Shown piece by piece: positions 34,343 to 44,097 of a DNA stretch of 64,000 bases. Each line of letters starts with the position of its first letter. Positions within the stretch are counted from its first letter, which is position 1. A model generated the notes under the pieces. It was not told the DNA's origin. It searched no databases and saw only the letters and a program-made list of their open reading frames with translations. The DNA comes from Treponema pectinovorum (GTDB lineage: Bacteria; Spirochaetota; Spirochaetia; Treponematales; Treponemataceae), in NCBI RefSeq assembly GCF_900497595.1, contig NZ_UFQO01000001.1:310001-374000 (forward strand). Direction: 5' to 3'. Made by a program: the position numbers and the translations under genes.

Positions 34343-35434
34343 CTATTCGCCACTCAAAAGCATTTTTCCTGCCAATTTTTTGTAGTAATCATCAGGAATA
34401 GAAGTTTCTAGCACTGAATACATCTTTTTTGCGAACAAAATATTTCCTTGTTTTGCGCTTCTGTTTGTAAAGATAAAAAAAGTTTCCCAGATATTGTTTT
34501 TAGTTCCCCAATTTACAATTTCTTCGTATTTTGAACATTCCTCTAAAAATGCTTTGTATGTCGTGTAATTAAAATGAGAATCTCTTTCTTGTATTATGGA
34601 AAGAATATGTGTGAATGCTTCCAAACTTCCAAGTGCAGAACAAAAGAGCGCCTGTCTTTCATCGCCCCGATTTTCGTACAAATTTCCGAGTTCATATAGA
34701 GCTTTAAAAGAATTGTTTGCCGTTGCTCTATATAAGAAAAAAAGTCTATCAACATTTTCCGCTTTGTCTGAATTTATAGTTCTCAAAATTGAAGATTTTA
34801 AAAGTTCATCATTAAATGCCTTATCTCCTGCCAAAATCAGAAGCAAAGTTTTTTCAAATGATTCTTCATCATTTTTTAATTTAAAAAGAAAAGCCATTGA
34901 ATATAAAATATCGTATTCCACATCTGGAATATCTAAATATTCTTTTTCTAAATACGATTTTTTATAAAAATCAAGGGCGATGTCGTATTCTCCTTCAAGA
35001 TTATAAATCTTGCCGATAAGATAATTTGCCTCTGGATACGAATCTTTATTTTTTAGCCATTCAAGCATCACGTGAACATCATCTTTAAACTTAGTTTCAC
35101 CGTAAAGATTCAAATATTTTGTAATGATAGAAATCGCTTTTTTTTGTTCACGCTCTTTTAAAACTTCCAAAACTTTATTAAACTCTACACCAACTCTTCT
35201 AACCTGAGCAGGGGTCAAGGCAATGTCAAGAGTTTTATATTCTTCTGCAATTTCAGATTTCCTTGTGTTTAAAGCAGAATTTGAAAGTTTTAATGCTTCG
35301 CCATAATTTCCTGAATCAAATTGAACTTGCGCCTGTTCCAAAATTTTCCATGAAGGAAGCAAAGACTCTGCATTCAGAGCAAAAAAAGACATCAAAAACA
35401 GAACTATTAGGATAATGTAATTTTTTTTTGTCAT
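34343..35434 (-). CDS. exported TPR-repeat protein of unknown function
   Basis: 363 aa with a signal peptide ending near FFALNAES and no lipobox cysteine, so it is probably periplasmic. Helical repeats of TPR type are visible: AQVQFDSGNYGEALKLSNSA, PEANYLIGKIYNLEGEYDIA and FKALYELGNLYENRGDERQA. No catalytic motif is seen. The ATG overlaps the ispG stop as ATGA, so it is co-translated with ispG; the functional link is not obvious. Confidence 0.75.
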   Translation of the reverse strand: MTKKNYIILIVLFLMSFFALNAESLLPSWKILEQAQVQFDSGNYGEALKLSNSALNTRKSEIAEEYKTLDIALTPAQVRRVGVEFNKVLEVLKEREQKKAISIITKYLNLYGETKFKDDVHVMLEWLKNKDSYPEANYLIGKIYNLEGEYDIALDFYKKSYLEKEYLDIPDVEYDILYSMAFLFKLKNDEESFEKTLLLILAGDKAFNDELLKSSILRTINSDKAENVDRLFFLYRATANNSFKALYELGNLYENRGDERQALFCSALGSLEAFTHILSIIQERDSHFNYTTYKAFLEECSKYEEIVNWGTKNNIWETFFIFTNRSAKQGNILFAKKMYSVLETSIPDDYYKKLAGKMLLSGE

Positions 35435-36534
35435 AAAGATGCTAATTCCTCTTCAAAGACATTATCGGCATCTTTTTCGTCAACCGTTCTCACTGTAACA
35501 CCTTTTTTAAATATTATTGCCTTTCCGCCAGCACCTGCAATTCCTATATCCGCGTGCTTTCCTTCTCCTGGACCATTTACAACACAGCCCATAACTGCAA
35601 CAGTTATATCTTTTTTCATAGAAAGGAGTTTATTTTGCCATCTGTCCATAAAAGCGTGAACATCAAAACCTAGCCTTCCACATCTAGGGCAACTTACAAG
35701 TTTTACGCCACCTTCTCGTTTTCCACATTCTCGTAAAATTTCAAGACCAGTTATAACTTCATTTTCGGGAGTCGATGAAAGGCTCACCCGGATAGTGTTT
35801 CCAATTCCTTCATTTAAAAGATGACTGAATGCAAGGGTTGATTTTACAACACCTGTAATTAAAGGTCCTGCTTCTGTAACTCCAATGTGCAAAGGAATAT
35901 CAAATCTGCTAGCAAAGTTCTCATTAGCATCTATTGTCTCTTGAACAGAACTTGCTTTCATGCTCACTACAAATTGATCAAAGTTCAACTGGTCAAAAAC
36001 AGCGGCCTCTCTTGCAGCGGTTTCACTCAAGGCGACAGCCCTGCTCATTTTTTCTTCTTGCACCAATTTTGAAAGATCTTGAGGGAGCGAGCCTGAATTA
36101 ACACCAATTCTTATTGGAACACCTTTATCTCTACATCCGTTAACAACCGCTTCTACCCTTTCTCTTGAACCTATATTACCAGGATTTATTCTTATTGCAC
36201 CAACAGGTCCTTCCAAACATTTTAACGCCAAACGATAATCAAAATGAATGTCGGCAACTAAAGGCATTGAACTTGCCTTACATATTTCTATAAAACTTTC
36301 TGCACTTTGCATGTCTGGAACAGCAAAGCGAACTATGTCGCAGCCCAAAAGTTGAAGGCTATTTATTTCTTTTACTATTTGTGCAATTTTCTCTTTATCA
36401 TCTTTTACACCTACGATACCTTCTTTCCACATTGTTTGTATCGTAATGGGGGAATCTCCTCCCACAGAAATTCTTTTGATATTTGCATTCCCACCAAGAA
36501 AAACCTTTCTAGTTTTCTTAAATTCTTTATTCAT
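35431..36534 (-). CDS. ispG: 4-hydroxy-3-methylbut-2-enyl diphosphate synthase
   Basis: Seventh step of the MEP isoprenoid pathway, reducing MEcPP with a [4Fe-4S] cluster. Iron-sulfur ligands are visible as SCPRCGRLGFDV (CxxC) and VMGCVVNGPGEGKHADIGI (third Cys and the Glu ligand). The N-terminal TIM-barrel shows IGGDSPITIQTMW, VRFAVPD, LVADIHFDYRLAL and AIRINPGNIG. I start at the ATG at 36534 (367 aa), because the TTG at 36552 lies upstream of the promoter hexamer. It supplies precursors for the polyprenyl carriers used by the glycan genes. Confidence 0.95.
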   Translation of the reverse strand: MNKEFKKTRKVFLGGNANIKRISVGGDSPITIQTMWKEGIVGVKDDKEKIAQIVKEINSLQLLGCDIVRFAVPDMQSAESFIEICKASSMPLVADIHFDYRLALKCLEGPVGAIRINPGNIGSRERVEAVVNGCRDKGVPIRIGVNSGSLPQDLSKLVQEEKMSRAVALSETAAREAAVFDQLNFDQFVVSMKASSVQETIDANENFASRFDIPLHIGVTEAGPLITGVVKSTLAFSHLLNEGIGNTIRVSLSSTPENEVITGLEILRECGKREGGVKLVSCPRCGRLGFDVHAFMDRWQNKLLSMKKDITVAVMGCVVNGPGEGKHADIGIAGAGGKAIIFKKGVTVRTVDEKDADNVFEEELASL

Positions 36535-36543
36535 AATGGTAAA

Positions 36544-36549
36544 ATTATA
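36544..36549 (-). promoter_or_regulatory. -10 element of the ispG promoter, leaderless layout
   Basis: A perfect TATAAT on the minus strand, ending 9 bases before the ispG ATG. The -35 region is only T-rich and coincides with the T tract of the upstream terminator. No Shine-Dalgarno sequence. Confidence 0.5.
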
Positions 36550-36563
36550 CAATAATCATATAT

Positions 36564-36611
36564 AAAAAAAAAGACGGTCATGCATGCTAAAAAAAAGCAC
36601 AATGACCGTCT
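36564..36611 (-). terminator. intrinsic terminator of the V-ATPase operon
   Basis: A perfect 10-bp inverted repeat, AGACGGTCAT (36602-36611 read on the minus strand) and ATGACCGTCT (36572-36581), encloses a 20-base loop. A run of eight to nine T follows on the minus strand. It lies 22 bases after the atpK stop and just before the ispG promoter. It is the best terminator in the window. Confidence 0.85.
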
Positions 36612-36632
36612 AAATTATATTTTTTACGAGTT

Positions 36633-37061
36633 TTAGCCCAATGCAACCATAGAGAATACCATTGCAAACAATGCAACAGTTTCACAAAGACCTACAACCA
36701 TAATGTACTGAGAGAAGCCTTTTCCTGTTTCTCCTAAAGCATCTGAACCAGAAGCACCTGCTTTTCCCTGTGCAATCGCAGAAGCGCACATTGCAACACC
36801 AGACATAAGTCCAATTCCGAATTTAAAACCTGCTTCCGCAGCAGAACCCATCATAGTCTGCATCAAAAGAAAACCATAAATAGTCTGTGTCAAAGGGGCA
36901 CCAGCGAATACAGTAAGGATGAATGGAGCTGGTTTGTTTGCCATGTAGCATCTTTTCCAAGCACCAATTGCGGCCTGACCCGAAATCATGATACCGATTG
37001 CAGAACCCAATGCAGCAATACCCATAACAATTGCACTACCAAACTGTCCTAAAAATTCCAT
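36633..37061 (-). CDS. atpK: V-type ATPase rotor subunit K
   Basis: 142 aa with four membrane helices, a doubled c-subunit hairpin. Ring residues match the sodium site known from Enterococcus hirae NtpK: Thr58-Gln59 and Tyr62 in LTQTIYGF, Gln98 in SAIAQGKAGA and the essential Glu127 in GLCETVAL. The first hairpin has Gln instead of a carboxylate, so there is one ion site per subunit. Last gene of the V-ATPase operon, 22 bases before its terminator. Confidence 0.93.
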   Translation of the reverse strand: MEFLGQFGSAIVMGIAALGSAIGIMISGQAAIGAWKRCYMANKPAPFILTVFAGAPLTQTIYGFLLMQTMMGSAAEAGFKFGIGLMSGVAMCASAIAQGKAGASGSDALGETGKGFSQYIMVVGLCETVALFAMVFSMVALG

Positions 37062-37129
37062 AATATTTCTCCTTTATGACAAATTTTTATATTTTATTCC
37101 GATGCTAATTTTACATCGGATTTTTTATT

Positions 37130-39100
37130 TTATTCGCTGAACGGCTTATATTTAAATCCCGTCCAACTCATTCCCAAGTGAGTTGAGAATTCAAGAGTGT
37201 TAAGACGAACTCCATGAACTATAACCGAAAGAACGTTTAGTATCATGTTAAGTCCATGCCCTGCTGTAAGTATAAGAATTGCAAAGATAAACATAATCGC
37301 ATGCCCGAATAAAGGTCCTGCCATTTCGTTTACAGTTGCACTTATCGCACTTCCTGCAAGAGCTACAGCCCAAAGGCGGATGTAAGAAACTATATCCGAG
37401 AATACGTTTACAACGCCAAGCAAAACAGAAACAATATTTTTCAAACTTTCCAAAATGCTTTTTAAAACACTTCCGTCATAATTTGAAAATACAAAACTCA
37501 TCACAAATCCAAACGCTATGCAGCCCAATGCTAAAGTTGGAAGAGAAATAACGTTAAAAATATAATAAGTTTCAGGGCTTACACCAAGAGGAAACCTCAC
37601 TCCATCGACAACCATGCTCAAAACAACGTAATACATACCGCAGACCTGCAAAAGAGAACCCAAATCACCTAAAAATTTTGGAGATTTTATGTTCTTTGCA
37701 AGACCTTTTACATGTGCTACAGCAAGCTGAACCAATGCAAGCGTAAAACAGAAAATCTGCAAGTTTTCCTTTACCCATGCTGAATAAGTAAGATTTGTTA
37801 CCGCTCCAGTAGAAGAAGTAAGAGACATCTTTATTCCTTCTTTTAAAGAAGTAACATTTGAAAGTGCAGGAACAGAAATCTTTTTCAAAACATCTGGAAG
37901 CTGCTGTGGAGTAAGTCCAAACCAAGTACAAGTTATCGCTCCCCAAACCATAGTTGCAAAGCCCAAAAGCGTAAGCAAAAATACGAATGGAGCTGGAGTC
38001 TGCTTCTTTTTAAGGGAAGTGAGCATCAGTGCCACACCTGCAAGGAACAAAATTGAACCGTAACCGCCGTCTCCAAAAATCATTCCAAAGAAGATTGTGA
38101 AGAACAGCAAGAACCAGTTTGAGATGTCGAATTCGTTATATCCTGGAACAGTTCCGAGGAAGTCTGTAACAGGATAAATCAAACTTACAAATTTATTATT
38201 TTTTAGTTTTGTAGGAACATTGTCATCTTCAGCAGGTTCGCTTGAAGCGATTGCCCAACTGTTTTCCAAAGCAGTTTTTTCAACCTGTGGAAAATCTTCG
38301 GCAGGAACATAACCTGTAAGCCAAGCAAGGCGCACAGACTGAGGCTTATTTTCGTCGAATTCTTCAACGCCCATTCCGCTGTAGAGATTTTCAAGTTCAA
38401 TGTCTTTTTCAAACGAAAAACAAGCTTTTTTTAGAGAAGGCAGATGCTTTGCATAAGAAGCAATTCCTTCGTCTATCTTTACAATGCGCTCTTCATTTTT
38501 TTCTACTGCAGATTTCAACTGGGAAGTAGAACATTTAGGAAGAACAATTCTATAAGCTTCTGGAAGAAGACCATCTGGGCGTTCGTTTTCTTCTAACTCG
38601 TGGTCAGAAATTACGAAAAACCTGCACTGATTTTTGTCCTTTCCAACAAGCAAAGTATCTACGTTTTCGCCAATCTGACTGTACTTATCCACAGGTAGTT
38701 CAAAAAGGCAAAGGTGAACACCTTTTGAAGAAAGATATTTAAAATCTTCTGGATTTATTTCTCCCCATTTTGTAAACCTTGCAAGCTCATTTTTATCCAA
38801 AGCGATTTGAGAAAAAAGATTCTTTTTTTCTTCTGCCAAAGATAGAATTTTGTCTGCAAGTTCAAATGACTGTTGCCTGTCAAGTTCTGGCGCATTTTGA
38901 GTTTTTTTAAGTTTTATTTCAGATAGAAGAGAAACAGCTATTTCTACTTTTGAATTCTGTTTTTTAAAGTTTGTTAAGTCTTCGCTTTCGCCCTTTAACT
39001 CTTCTACGTGAACAACACCCGTTTTTCTCAATGCTTTTAAAGCTTGTCGCCTTTCTTTTTCAAGAACAACAAGGCTGATTTTTTTCATTGGGACTATCAT
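37130..39100 (-). CDS. atpI: V-type ATPase subunit I (a-subunit)
   Basis: 656 aa. The N-terminal cytoplasmic half starts MKKISLVVLEKERRQALKAL and is partly coiled coil. The C-terminal half has seven to eight membrane helices, including FFTIFFGMIFGDGGYGSILF and the segment DIVSYIRLWAVALAGSAISA, whose arginine faces the K ring. This stator subunit forms the ion half-channels. The start overlaps the atpD stop as ATGA. The true start may be the Met at residue 5 (MKKISL). Confidence 0.94.
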   Translation of the reverse strand: MIVPMKKISLVVLEKERRQALKALRKTGVVHVEELKGESEDLTNFKKQNSKVEIAVSLLSEIKLKKTQNAPELDRQQSFELADKILSLAEEKKNLFSQIALDKNELARFTKWGEINPEDFKYLSSKGVHLCLFELPVDKYSQIGENVDTLLVGKDKNQCRFFVISDHELEENERPDGLLPEAYRIVLPKCSTSQLKSAVEKNEERIVKIDEGIASYAKHLPSLKKACFSFEKDIELENLYSGMGVEEFDENKPQSVRLAWLTGYVPAEDFPQVEKTALENSWAIASSEPAEDDNVPTKLKNNKFVSLIYPVTDFLGTVPGYNEFDISNWFLLFFTIFFGMIFGDGGYGSILFLAGVALMLTSLKKKQTPAPFVFLLTLLGFATMVWGAITCTWFGLTPQQLPDVLKKISVPALSNVTSLKEGIKMSLTSSTGAVTNLTYSAWVKENLQIFCFTLALVQLAVAHVKGLAKNIKSPKFLGDLGSLLQVCGMYYVVLSMVVDGVRFPLGVSPETYYIFNVISLPTLALGCIAFGFVMSFVFSNYDGSVLKSILESLKNIVSVLLGVVNVFSDIVSYIRLWAVALAGSAISATVNEMAGPLFGHAIMFIFAILILTAGHGLNMILNVLSVIVHGVRLNTLEFSTHLGMSWTGFKYKPFSE

Positions 39101-39744
39101 TTTTGAGCCCCCTCATCAGTTCCAGTTTGCAAAAGCAAAGCAGCACGATTTCTCTGGTCAATTTTCTTTTTCGAGATTTTTGACCTTACAACTTCGCTAA
39201 CCTGCTGGTCTCCCAAATAAACTGAAATTTTTTTGATATTTGACTTTGCTTCAGGAATTTTTACTTTTTCAAAAAGATTTACACGCTGACTTGTTATGCG
39301 TAATTCCTTTGAAAGCAACTCTACCTGCTCATCAAGAACGCTCGCTTCCAAGTCAAGCGAAAGTGCACTTTCCATTCTGTCGGCAGCCAAATCCAGCCAA
39401 AGTGGAGTTTCGTACAAATCGTAATCGCCCCTGCCAAAATCGGCTCCCTCGTAGATTGGAATAGTTACGCCAGCGATATTTCCTGTACCTTTTTTTATGT
39501 TTCGGACAGTTACCATATCGCTTTTAAAGGCATCTTCTTCACCAAAAACACTAATCCAAATCTTGAATTCTTCTTCAAGACGAACTCTTGCCTTTCGCAC
39601 TTCTTTTGCCTTTGCGTCTATCGTTCTTATTTCAGATTGAAGTTGCTGTTTTTTGAGAGTAAGCGTTGGAAGATAACGCTGATACATTTTTAGCGCATCT
39701 TTTTGTGCTTTCTGCTCATTTTTAGTCAACTTAATTTTTGCCAT
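39097..39744 (-). CDS. atpD: V-type ATPase subunit D (central stalk)
   Basis: 215 aa, mostly long helices for the rotor shaft. MAKIKLTKNEQKAQKDALKM at the start and the C-terminal VRSKISKKKIDQRNRAALLL fit V-type subunit D. It passes torque from the A/B hexamer to the K ring. Order in the operon (after atpB, before atpI) is the usual spirochaete arrangement. Confidence 0.92.
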   Translation of the reverse strand: MAKIKLTKNEQKAQKDALKMYQRYLPTLTLKKQQLQSEIRTIDAKAKEVRKARVRLEEEFKIWISVFGEEDAFKSDMVTVRNIKKGTGNIAGVTIPIYEGADFGRGDYDLYETPLWLDLAADRMESALSLDLEASVLDEQVELLSKELRITSQRVNLFEKVKIPEAKSNIKKISVYLGDQQVSEVVRSKISKKKIDQRNRAALLLQTGTDEGAQK

Positions 39745-39768
39745 TAGTCATATCTCCGTAGCGAAAAA

Positions 39769-41064
39769 TTACTTTGTAGGCCAGAATTCTGAAATCAATT
39801 CAGATTTAATTCCAGTTTCATCCTTTTCAAAACATTCGGCAAGGATTTTCCAACCCAAGTCAAGAGCTCCTTCAAGGGAGATGTTGACAGACAAGTCCAT
39901 CATTTCTTTTTCAAAGCGTTCTCCGTATCTAAGCAACTTTTCGTCCCACTTTGACATCATAAACCCCATGGACTTTTTTTCCAAAGTATCTTTATAAGAT
40001 GAATAAAGACGAATCATAGCATCCATCAAAGTTCTATGATCTTTTCTTGTCTTGCCGTTTACGTTCTGCTTTAAGCGCGAAAGTGAACCAAAAGGCTCGA
40101 TTCTTCCACCCTTTAAATAATACTGACCTTCTGTAATATATCCTGTGTTGTCTGGAACCGGGTGAGTTACATCATCGCCTGGCATTGTAGTTACTGCCAA
40201 AACAGTTACAGAACCGCTACCCTTAAAGTCTACAGCTTTTTCGTAGCGAGATGCCAATTGTGAATAGAGATCTCCAGGATAACCACGGTTTGAAGGAACT
40301 TGCTCCTGTGTAATTGCAATTTCTTTCATGCTATCTGCAAAAGAAGTCATATCGGTAAGCAATACCAAAACGTCTTTATCCTGCAACGCAAATTGTTCTG
40401 CAACAGCGAGTGACATATCAGGAATTTTCATACATTCTACTGTAGGATCTGCCGCAGTGTGAATGAACATTACGGTTTTACTTAAAGAACCACCTTCTTC
40501 TAGTGTTTTCTTAAAGAACAAAAAGTCATCGTATTTGAGTCCCATTCCACCAAGAATTATAACATCAGCTTCCGCCTGCATAGCAATTCTTGCAAGCAAC
40601 TGGTTGTAAGGTTCGCCAGAAATTGAGAAAATAGGAAGTTTTTGAGAAACAACGAGTGTATTAAACATATCGATCATAGGAATATTTGTTCTCATCATTC
40701 TTTCTGCCAAGATTCTCTTTGAAGGGTTTACAGAAGGTCCTCCAATCGGAACCATATTTTCTGTAAGCGAAGGACCGTTATCTCTAGGTTCCCCAGAACC
40801 GTTAAAAATACGACCAAGCAAATCGTCTCCAAAAGAAACTTTCATATCATGACCTAAAAAGCGAATCTGATCCCCAGTCGAAACACCTCTACCGCCTGCA
40901 AAAACCTGCAAAGAAACTATGTTTCCATCAATTTTATTGACTTCTGCAAGAGATTTTCCAAAACGAGTCGTTATTTCGGCAAGTTCGTTGTACTTTACTC
41001 CATCAGCCTTTACGGTTATTACGGAACCAGTTATCGATTCAATCTTGCTGTATACTTTGTTCAT
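39769..41064 (-). CDS. atpB: V-type ATPase subunit B
   Basis: 431 aa, non-catalytic nucleotide-binding subunit of the head. Motifs include [18 protein letters not shown], the degenerate P-loop region [33 protein letters not shown]-like core ([15 protein letters not shown]) and [26 protein letters not shown] lies upstream of the ATG. It sits between atpA and atpD. Confidence 0.95.
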   Translation of the reverse strand: MNKVYSKIESITGSVITVKADGVKYNELAEITTRFGKSLAEVNKIDGNIVSLQVFAGGRGVSTGDQIRFLGHDMKVSFGDDLLGRIFNGSGEPRDNGPSLTENMVPIGGPSVNPSKRILAERMMRTNIPMIDMFNTLVVSQKLPIFSISGEPYNQLLARIAMQAEADVIILGGMGLKYDDFLFFKKTLEEGGSLSKTVMFIHTAADPTVECMKIPDMSLAVAEQFALQDKDVLVLLTDMTSFADSMKEIAITQEQVPSNRGYPGDLYSQLASRYEKAVDFKGSGSVTVLAVTTMPGDDVTHPVPDNTGYITEGQYYLKGGRIEPFGSLSRLKQNVNGKTRKDHRTLMDAMIRLYSSYKDTLEKKSMGFMMSKWDEKLLRYGERFEKEMMDLSVNISLEGALDLGWKILAECFEKDETGIKSELISEFWPTK

Positions 41065-41078
41065 TTTCTACCGTCTCC

Positions 41079-42842
41079 TTATGCATTTAAAAGTGATTGA
41101 GCTTCAGGTGTAAGCTTTCCACTTTTTGCTGAATAGAGTTCGTCTATTTCTTTTTCAATATTCTTAAACGAATCACTAGCCATTTCTGAATAGTTCCAGT
41201 CCAAGAACTTTTGACGCAACTGATTAAAATAAGTTCTCGCTTCATCTTTGTCAGAAAGAGCAAAATCAGAGCCCAAAACTTTTATGATTTTGTCCAAATC
41301 GTACTTCTGGCGTTCAACTGTCGCATTTGCATCAACTCCATCAAATGAGTTTTGCTGGAAATAAACAGCGTCAAGCATTTCTTCTTTTAGATAGAACAGA
41401 TAGTCTTCGAGAGAGGTTCCTTCTTCTCCAACTACCTTCATCATAGAGCCTACATCAACACCTTTTTTCATTATATCAAAACAGAAATCAACTTTTTTAG
41501 AATCGATTACACCGTGATATTTTGACCAAGATTGAATAGGGTCAATTGCAGGATATTTTCTTGCGTCAGAGCGAGCACGAGAAAGTCCATGGAAAGCACC
41601 TACAACTTTAAGAGTTGCCTGAGTTACAGGCTCTTCAAAGTTACCACCAGCAGGACTTACAGTACCACCAATGGTTACAGAACCAACACTTCCATCTGGA
41701 AGTCTAACCTGACCTGCTCTTTCATAGAAAGCAGCAATGTATGATTCCATGTATGCAGGGAATGCTTCTTCTCCAGGAATCTCTTCAAGACGACCAGACA
41801 TTTCGCGCAAGGCCTGTGCCCAACGAGAAGTTGAATCTGCAAGAAGCAAAACATTTAATCCCATCTGTCTGTAGTATTCTGCAATCGTTACAGAAGTGTA
41901 TACAGAAGCTTCTCGGGAAGCGACAGGCATAGAAGATGTATTACAGATTATGATTGTGCGTTCCATCAAAGATTTGCCAGTTTTTGGATCTTTCAATTCT
42001 GGGAACTCTGTCAAAGTTTCAACAACTTCACCAGCACGCTCTCCGCAGGCTGCAATAATTACGATGTCAACATCAGCATATTTTGATGTTGTGTGCTGTA
42101 ATACGGTTTTTCCTGCACCGAAAGGGCCTGGAATACAATATGTTCCACCTCTTGCAACCGGGAAGAATGTGTCTATAAGACGAACCTTTGTAACCATAGT
42201 TTCAGTAGGTGCAAGGCGCTCTTCGTAGCAATTTATTGCTCTTTTTACAGGCCATTTAAAAGAAAGACCGATTTCAATCTTTTTTCCTTTTTCGTCTTCA
42301 AGGACTGCAATCTTGTCTTCAATAGAGTAATCGCCTGCTGCTTTTATAGATTTTACAGTGTAAGAACCAAGCAAATAGAAAGGAACAAATATCTTATGAG
42401 TAAAAGGTCCTTCTGGAACTGTTCCCACACATTCGCCAGCTTTTACAACATCGCCTTCTTTTGCAACTGGTGTAAAAGCCCATTTTTTAGTTTTAGCAAG
42501 AGGATCTACATATATACCTCTTTCAAGAAACCAGCCAGCCTGTTCTGCAAGTAATGGAAGAGGATTCTGCAATCCATCGTAAACCTGTCCTAAAAGACCA
42601 GGTCCAAGTTCTGCAGAAAGAAGATCGCCTGTAAAATCTACCTCATCTCCTGTACTGATTCCTTTTGTCATTTCATAGACTTGAAGTTGTGCTGTATTTC
42701 CACGAATACGGATTACTTCACTTTTAAGTCTTGAATCATCAACTTTTACATAGGCAACTTCATTCATGGAGATATTTCCATCAAATTCGACGGAAACCAT
42801 GTTTCCATTAATTCCGACTACCTTTCCTTTTGTATCCGTCAT
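41079..42842 (-). CDS. atpA: V-type ATPase catalytic subunit A
   Basis: 587 aa, catalytic head subunit. The Walker A motif is GPFGAGKT at residues 239-246, with the family-typical ERAGEVVETLTEFPEL, LADSTSRWAQALREMSGRLE, EEIPGEEAFPAYM and SVGSVTIGGTVSPAGG. The long non-homologous insert before the P-loop (residues 110-190) separates it from F-type beta subunits. The ATG follows the DUF2764 stop without a gap. Confidence 0.96.
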   Translation of the reverse strand: MTDTKGKVVGINGNMVSVEFDGNISMNEVAYVKVDDSRLKSEVIRIRGNTAQLQVYEMTKGISTGDEVDFTGDLLSAELGPGLLGQVYDGLQNPLPLLAEQAGWFLERGIYVDPLAKTKKWAFTPVAKEGDVVKAGECVGTVPEGPFTHKIFVPFYLLGSYTVKSIKAAGDYSIEDKIAVLEDEKGKKIEIGLSFKWPVKRAINCYEERLAPTETMVTKVRLIDTFFPVARGGTYCIPGPFGAGKTVLQHTTSKYADVDIVIIAACGERAGEVVETLTEFPELKDPKTGKSLMERTIIICNTSSMPVASREASVYTSVTIAEYYRQMGLNVLLLADSTSRWAQALREMSGRLEEIPGEEAFPAYMESYIAAFYERAGQVRLPDGSVGSVTIGGTVSPAGGNFEEPVTQATLKVVGAFHGLSRARSDARKYPAIDPIQSWSKYHGVIDSKKVDFCFDIMKKGVDVGSMMKVVGEEGTSLEDYLFYLKEEMLDAVYFQQNSFDGVDANATVERQKYDLDKIIKVLGSDFALSDKDEARTYFNQLRQKFLDWNYSEMASDSFKNIEKEIDELYSAKSGKLTPEAQSLLNA

Positions 42843-43388
42843 TTATTCATCTCCTCTAAGGATGCTGTCATATATTTTATGATAAGAAGACATACCTTTT
42901 TCTGCGTCAAATTTTTTCATTCTCAGTGCGAGTTTTAAGCGAAGTCCGTAAAAATAAACGGCATCGATTGAAAAATCATCGCTAGGACGAATGTTATCGA
43001 GCAGATTCAATCTGTACTGATTTAAAAAGCGCTCCGCTGCAAGTGGATTATCCATACCAGTTGCAGTTCGAGCCGCCTGAATCACATCAGGCGAAATGCT
43101 TTCGTTTTCAGCTTTAAATCTCTTGTTCATAGAAAGTGCACGAATTTGAGCCAAAGCCAAACGTAGATTTCTTTCACCTTCGTACCACCGATCAAGAAAA
43201 ACAGAACCTGTTGCAGTTTTTGTTCTATCCGGCAAGAGAGAAAGATTTTTTAAACGATTTAGGCTTTTTTCATCGAGAAAGCGAGAGCAGAGGTCATAAA
43301 AGTATTCTTCTGTTATTGGCAAAACTGATTTTTCATCGGTAACCGAAAAAGATGGGAGTTGTGCCAAAAGATAATACTGATTACTCAC
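42843..43388 (-). CDS. DUF2764 family protein of the V-ATPase operon
   Basis: 181 aa, starting YYLLAQLPSFSVTDEKSVLP, soluble, no membrane helix. DUF2764 proteins occur in spirochaete and Bacteroidetes V-ATPase operons between subunits E and A. No recognisable subunit C is encoded here, so this protein may fill that place, coupling the stalk to the membrane rotor (inference). The GTG start directly follows the atpE stop. Confidence 0.82.
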   Translation of the reverse strand: MSNQYYLLAQLPSFSVTDEKSVLPITEEYFYDLCSRFLDEKSLNRLKNLSLLPDRTKTATGSVFLDRWYEGERNLRLALAQIRALSMNKRFKAENESISPDVIQAARTATGMDNPLAAERFLNQYRLNLLDNIRPSDDFSIDAVYFYGLRLKLALRMKKFDAEKGMSSYHKIYDSILRGDE

Positions 43389-44000
43389 TTATTTAGCCGC
43401 CTCTTTCATAAGAGCACTTACTCTTGGATTTAAATATGCACTAAAAAGTTCCGCTACTGCTTCTGCAGAATAATCGTAGAACGCTTCGCCGTCTTTTATA
43501 CCGATACGGAATCCTTTAGAAACTCCAGCATCTGCTTTTAAAGTAAGCCCCTGGGCAATTTCTGCCTTTAGAGCAGATTTGAGATTCGATTCAACTTCTT
43601 TAAGGTCTTTTTCGTTTAAAAGAACCGAAACATCCTGTGCGGAAGTATTTTTTACCCATTCTTTAATCACTTCCGGCAAGAGTTTAGCAAGTAAATCTTT
43701 TGAATAGGCAGTAGAAATTTCTGAGCCAACAAGGGCAGTCAACTCTTTTGTTATACTGTCTTTGAATGAAAGCAGGAGATTTCTTCCAGCTTGTTTTACG
43801 GCATCTTCGCTTGCCTTTTCCATGCGTTGTGTTTCTTCTTTTGCCCGTTTGAGAATTTTATCCGCTTCGTCTTTTGCATTTTGAACAATCTGTTCAGCTT
43901 CTTTTTGAGCCTGTGCAATTTTTTCAGAAGCAGAGTTTTCGGCAACGGCTACGCCATCTTTTTTGATCCTATCAATCAGTTCTTCAACGTGGGTGTCCAT
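43389..44000 (-). CDS. atpE: V-type ATPase subunit E (peripheral stalk)
   Basis: 203 aa. The first 90 residues are a charged coiled coil (SEKIAQAQKEAEQIVQNAKD, then ADKILKRAKEETQRM), followed by a C-terminal globular half, the normal layout of subunit E. GAGAGG lies 5 bases before the ATG. It is the first gene of the V-ATPase operon; the 97-base gap upstream must hold its promoter, where TATAAG near 44010 is the only -10-like match and lacks a -35. Confidence 0.88.
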   Translation of the reverse strand: MDTHVEELIDRIKKDGVAVAENSASEKIAQAQKEAEQIVQNAKDEADKILKRAKEETQRMEKASEDAVKQAGRNLLLSFKDSITKELTALVGSEISTAYSKDLLAKLLPEVIKEWVKNTSAQDVSVLLNEKDLKEVESNLKSALKAEIAQGLTLKADAGVSKGFRIGIKDGEAFYDYSAEAVAELFSAYLNPRVSALMKEAAK

Positions 44001-44097
44001 TCTAGCCTCTCTTATATTTGTTTTTTGTAGTTAAAAAACTATTTAATAAAAATCTTATCACAAAATAAAAAAATCTTAAAATAACATTGCGTTACAG

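Noticed and set aside
35887-36072. Short open frame opposite ispG
   Set aside because: Shadow of a conserved gene, no ribosome site.
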